From assembly GCA_946405475.1 (NCBI GenBank), contig CAMJHI010000118.1, positions 1 to 7,046 on the forward strand: 7,046 bases of DNA, in the 5' to 3' direction. The notes below the pieces were generated by a model. The model saw only the letters and a program-made list of their open reading frames with translations. It was not told the origin of the DNA and did not search any database. The stretch is from an uncultured Clostridia bacterium. Lineage in GTDB: Bacteria; Bacillota; Clostridia; Oscillospirales; Acutalibacteraceae. Below, in pieces: positions 5,865-7,046 of this stretch. A program made the translations under genes and the position numbers. Each line of letters opens with the position of its first letter. Position 1 is the stretch's first letter.

Positions 5865-6527
5865 TCATTCCATCGCCAAGCCGATATAGGCGTTTTGCGG
5901 CATGATTCCTTTTGCGGTTTCGGTCAACGGCAGCAGCATGCCGTAGGGGTGCTGTCTGTCCGGGTCGGGTACGAGGATCGACCCCTCCTCGACAGGAAAC
6001 AGCCAGCCGTCCTTTTCAAGCAGCTCATAGTCAAACGCTTTCGCTTCGTCCCGGATATAAGTCAAATGCGCGTCCGTCCATTGAAAGCGATCGCCTGTCA
6101 GATCAAGTGAGGACAGGGAATCGGCATCGACCGGTTGGGCATAAAACGCGGTTTGATAGCCGAAACGCGCGTAATAAGCAAACAAAGTGGGGGAGGCGGG
6201 CACCAGCGCAATAAACTGCGCGCCCTGCTGCCGCGCGTAGGTTTCGGCCTTTTGCAGCAGACGAGCCATGTGACCGCGCCCGCGATGCTGCTGAAAAGTG
6301 GCAGCCGCGAACAGATAAAAGGCCTTGTGCGGCACGGAATCCACGATCAGCTCACCTTCAATCAGATAGAGCGCGGAAACGAGCGAGCCGTCAACGCTTT
6401 CGGTTAGCGCGGCGGCGTCATCGTGGCGGCTGAGAAAAAAGCGGATATAGGCTTCTTCGTCGCCGAACGCCTCCTGCCACAGCCTGACCGCGGCCTCTGC
6501 CTGACGCTCATTGTCAAACGTGATCAA
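5865..6527 (-). CDS. GNAT family N-acetyltransferase
   Basis: This 220-residue protein is expected to transfer an acyl group from acetyl-CoA; the acceptor is unknown. The N-terminus (LWQEAFGDEEAYIRFF, 16-31) is typical of a common clostridial GNAT group. Motif A follows the strand YLFAAAT, with the pyrophosphate-binding Q80-x-x-G83-x-G85 (QHRGRG) and a long helix. A motif-B-like LFAYYARFGY (115-124) closes the fold. A further C-terminal segment of about 95 residues ends in YIGLAME. The start is TTG at 6525-6527, immediately after the upstream TGA and with GAGGGG at 6533-6538. The ATG at 6529-6531 is in another frame and stops after five codons, so it cannot be the start. The gene is in the same frame as the DUF2156 gene upstream. 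Confidence 0.85.
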   Translation of the reverse strand: MITFDNERQAEAAVRLWQEAFGDEEAYIRFFLSRHDDAAALTESVDGSLVSALYLIEGELIVDSVPHKAFYLFAAATFQQHRGRGHMARLLQKAETYARQQGAQFIALVPASPTLFAYYARFGYQTAFYAQPVDADSLSSLDLTGDRFQWTDAHLTYIRDEAKAFDYELLEKDGWLFPVEEGSILVPDPDRQHPYGMLLPLTETAKGIMPQNAYIGLAME

Positions 6528-7046
6528 TCATACCCCTCGCTTTTCAATAGCGGAATACTTTTTTAACCACAGCACCGGCCGATAAGATTGCTTGGCGCGG
6601 CGAAGGCCGGGTGTGCCGGTGTCCTCTTCGCGGTTGAGGTATGTGAACGTATCCTGCAACCGCCGCGCCATTTCGCGGCAGATGATCGGATACGCGCCGT
6701 TGACGTTGGCAAAGGCTTTTTCAAAATGAACGCAAAACGTATCGGCGTTGAGCCTTTCACCGAAGGAAAAAGCGACCACGCGCTTGTCGGCACGGATCAG
6801 CCCGCCAAAAAAGCCGAGCTCATCATAATGAGCCATGGCGGAATTGAGCGCGTTGTGTTCGGCCGAAAGATGCACCTCATCCTTTTGTTCGTTCATCAGC
6901 AGCCAGCGCTCGTTCATTTCGGCGCATTGACCAATGTTGTTTTTTGTGATGACTTCAAACGACCAGTCCGGATAGGTGCGCTCAAAAATGGAAATGTGGT
7001 TGCGTTTGTCATGATATTTGCGCCCGACCAGATTGGCCAGATCAGA
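6528..7046 (-). CDS. DUF2156 protein (phosphatidylglycerol lysyltransferase-like domain), C-terminal part
   Basis: The frame stays open from the window edge down to TGA at 6528-6530, giving 172 residues; the start lies outside the window. The first methionine inside the window (6917) is not the start, because the conserved DLANLVGRKYHDKRNHI block lies upstream of it at about 6990-7043. That block, followed by a TYPDW segment, is characteristic of DUF2156. The domain has a tandem GNAT-like fold and also forms the cytoplasmic half of MprF/LysX lipid aminoacyltransferases. The C-terminus (REEDTGTPGLRRAKQSYRP...KKY) is the usual family end, so the protein is complete at this side. No MprF-type membrane region is visible here; stand-alone DUF2156 proteins of about 300 residues are common in Clostridia. 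Its biochemical role is unknown. It is the first visible gene of the leftward operon. Confidence 0.88.
   Translation of the reverse strand, partial: SDLANLVGRKYHDKRNHISIFERTYPDWSFEVITKNNIGQCAEMNERWLLMNEQKDEVHLSAEHNALNSAMAHYDELGFFGGLIRADKRVVAFSFGERLNADTFCVHFEKAFANVNGAYPIICREMARRLQDTFTYLNREEDTGTPGLRRAKQSYRPVLWLKKYSAIEKRGV
6533..6538 (-). promoter_or_regulatory. Ribosome binding site supporting the TTG start of the GNAT gene
   Basis: On the - strand GAGGGG lies 5 nt before the TTG at 6525-6527. The spacer TATGA contains the upstream stop codon. In-frame extension upstream is impossible because TGA directly precedes TTG, so the good Shine-Dalgarno makes TTG the most likely start. Confidence 0.7.

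Noticed and set aside
6528..6917. A 129-residue protein starting at the methionine at 6917
   Set aside because: The frame is open to the window edge and the upstream 43 codons contain conserved DUF2156 residues, so this methionine is internal.

Overview
The window looks like ordinary chromosome of a spore-forming, moderately high-GC member of the Firmicutes, class Clostridia. An Oscillospiraceae/Ruminococcaceae-type genome is my best guess, from recognisable protein sequences and not from any search. The strongest clue is an intact gene for the late mother-cell sporulation sigma factor SigK. Its promoter is an excellent match to the sigma-E consensus. The window has no mobile element, CRISPR array, RNA gene or prophage that I can see, and no gene-free stretch longer than about 110 bases.

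Left part, + strand (1-1928). The window opens in the last 43 codons of a gene whose tail resembles penicillin-binding transpeptidases. A near-ideal vegetative promoter overlaps the stop codon of that gene and drives a Gfo/Idh/MocA-family NAD(P)-dependent oxidoreductase (192-1136). A hairpin terminator (1149-1188) follows, and the sigma-E-type promoter starts on the last base of that hairpin and leads into sigK (1245-1928). The encoded sigma factor keeps a hydrophobic N-terminal pro-sequence and is not split by a skin-type insertion.

Right part, - strand (7046 down to 1914). Six tightly packed genes read as one operon, in transcription order: a DUF2156 (phosphatidylglycerol lysyltransferase-like) protein cut by the window edge; a GNAT acetyltransferase starting with TTG directly after the previous stop; a DJ-1/PfpI protein; 5-formyltetrahydrofolate cyclo-ligase; the endolytic murein transglycosylase MltG with a long cytoplasmic extension; and a U32-family protein of the TrhP (tRNA uridine 5-hydroxylation) type. 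Junctions are 0, 13, -8, 12 and -8 nucleotides. The operon promoter lies outside the window.

The two parts meet tail to tail. The last codons of sigK and of the U32 gene overlap by 15 bp, with no terminator visible between them. Transcripts leaving the housekeeping operon would therefore run antisense through sigK, at least until the hairpin at 1149-1188, which has T-runs on both strands. That arrangement, the sigma-E promoter and the in-frame TGA/TTG junction at 6525-6530 are the points most worth a second look. I see no convincing previously undescribed system.
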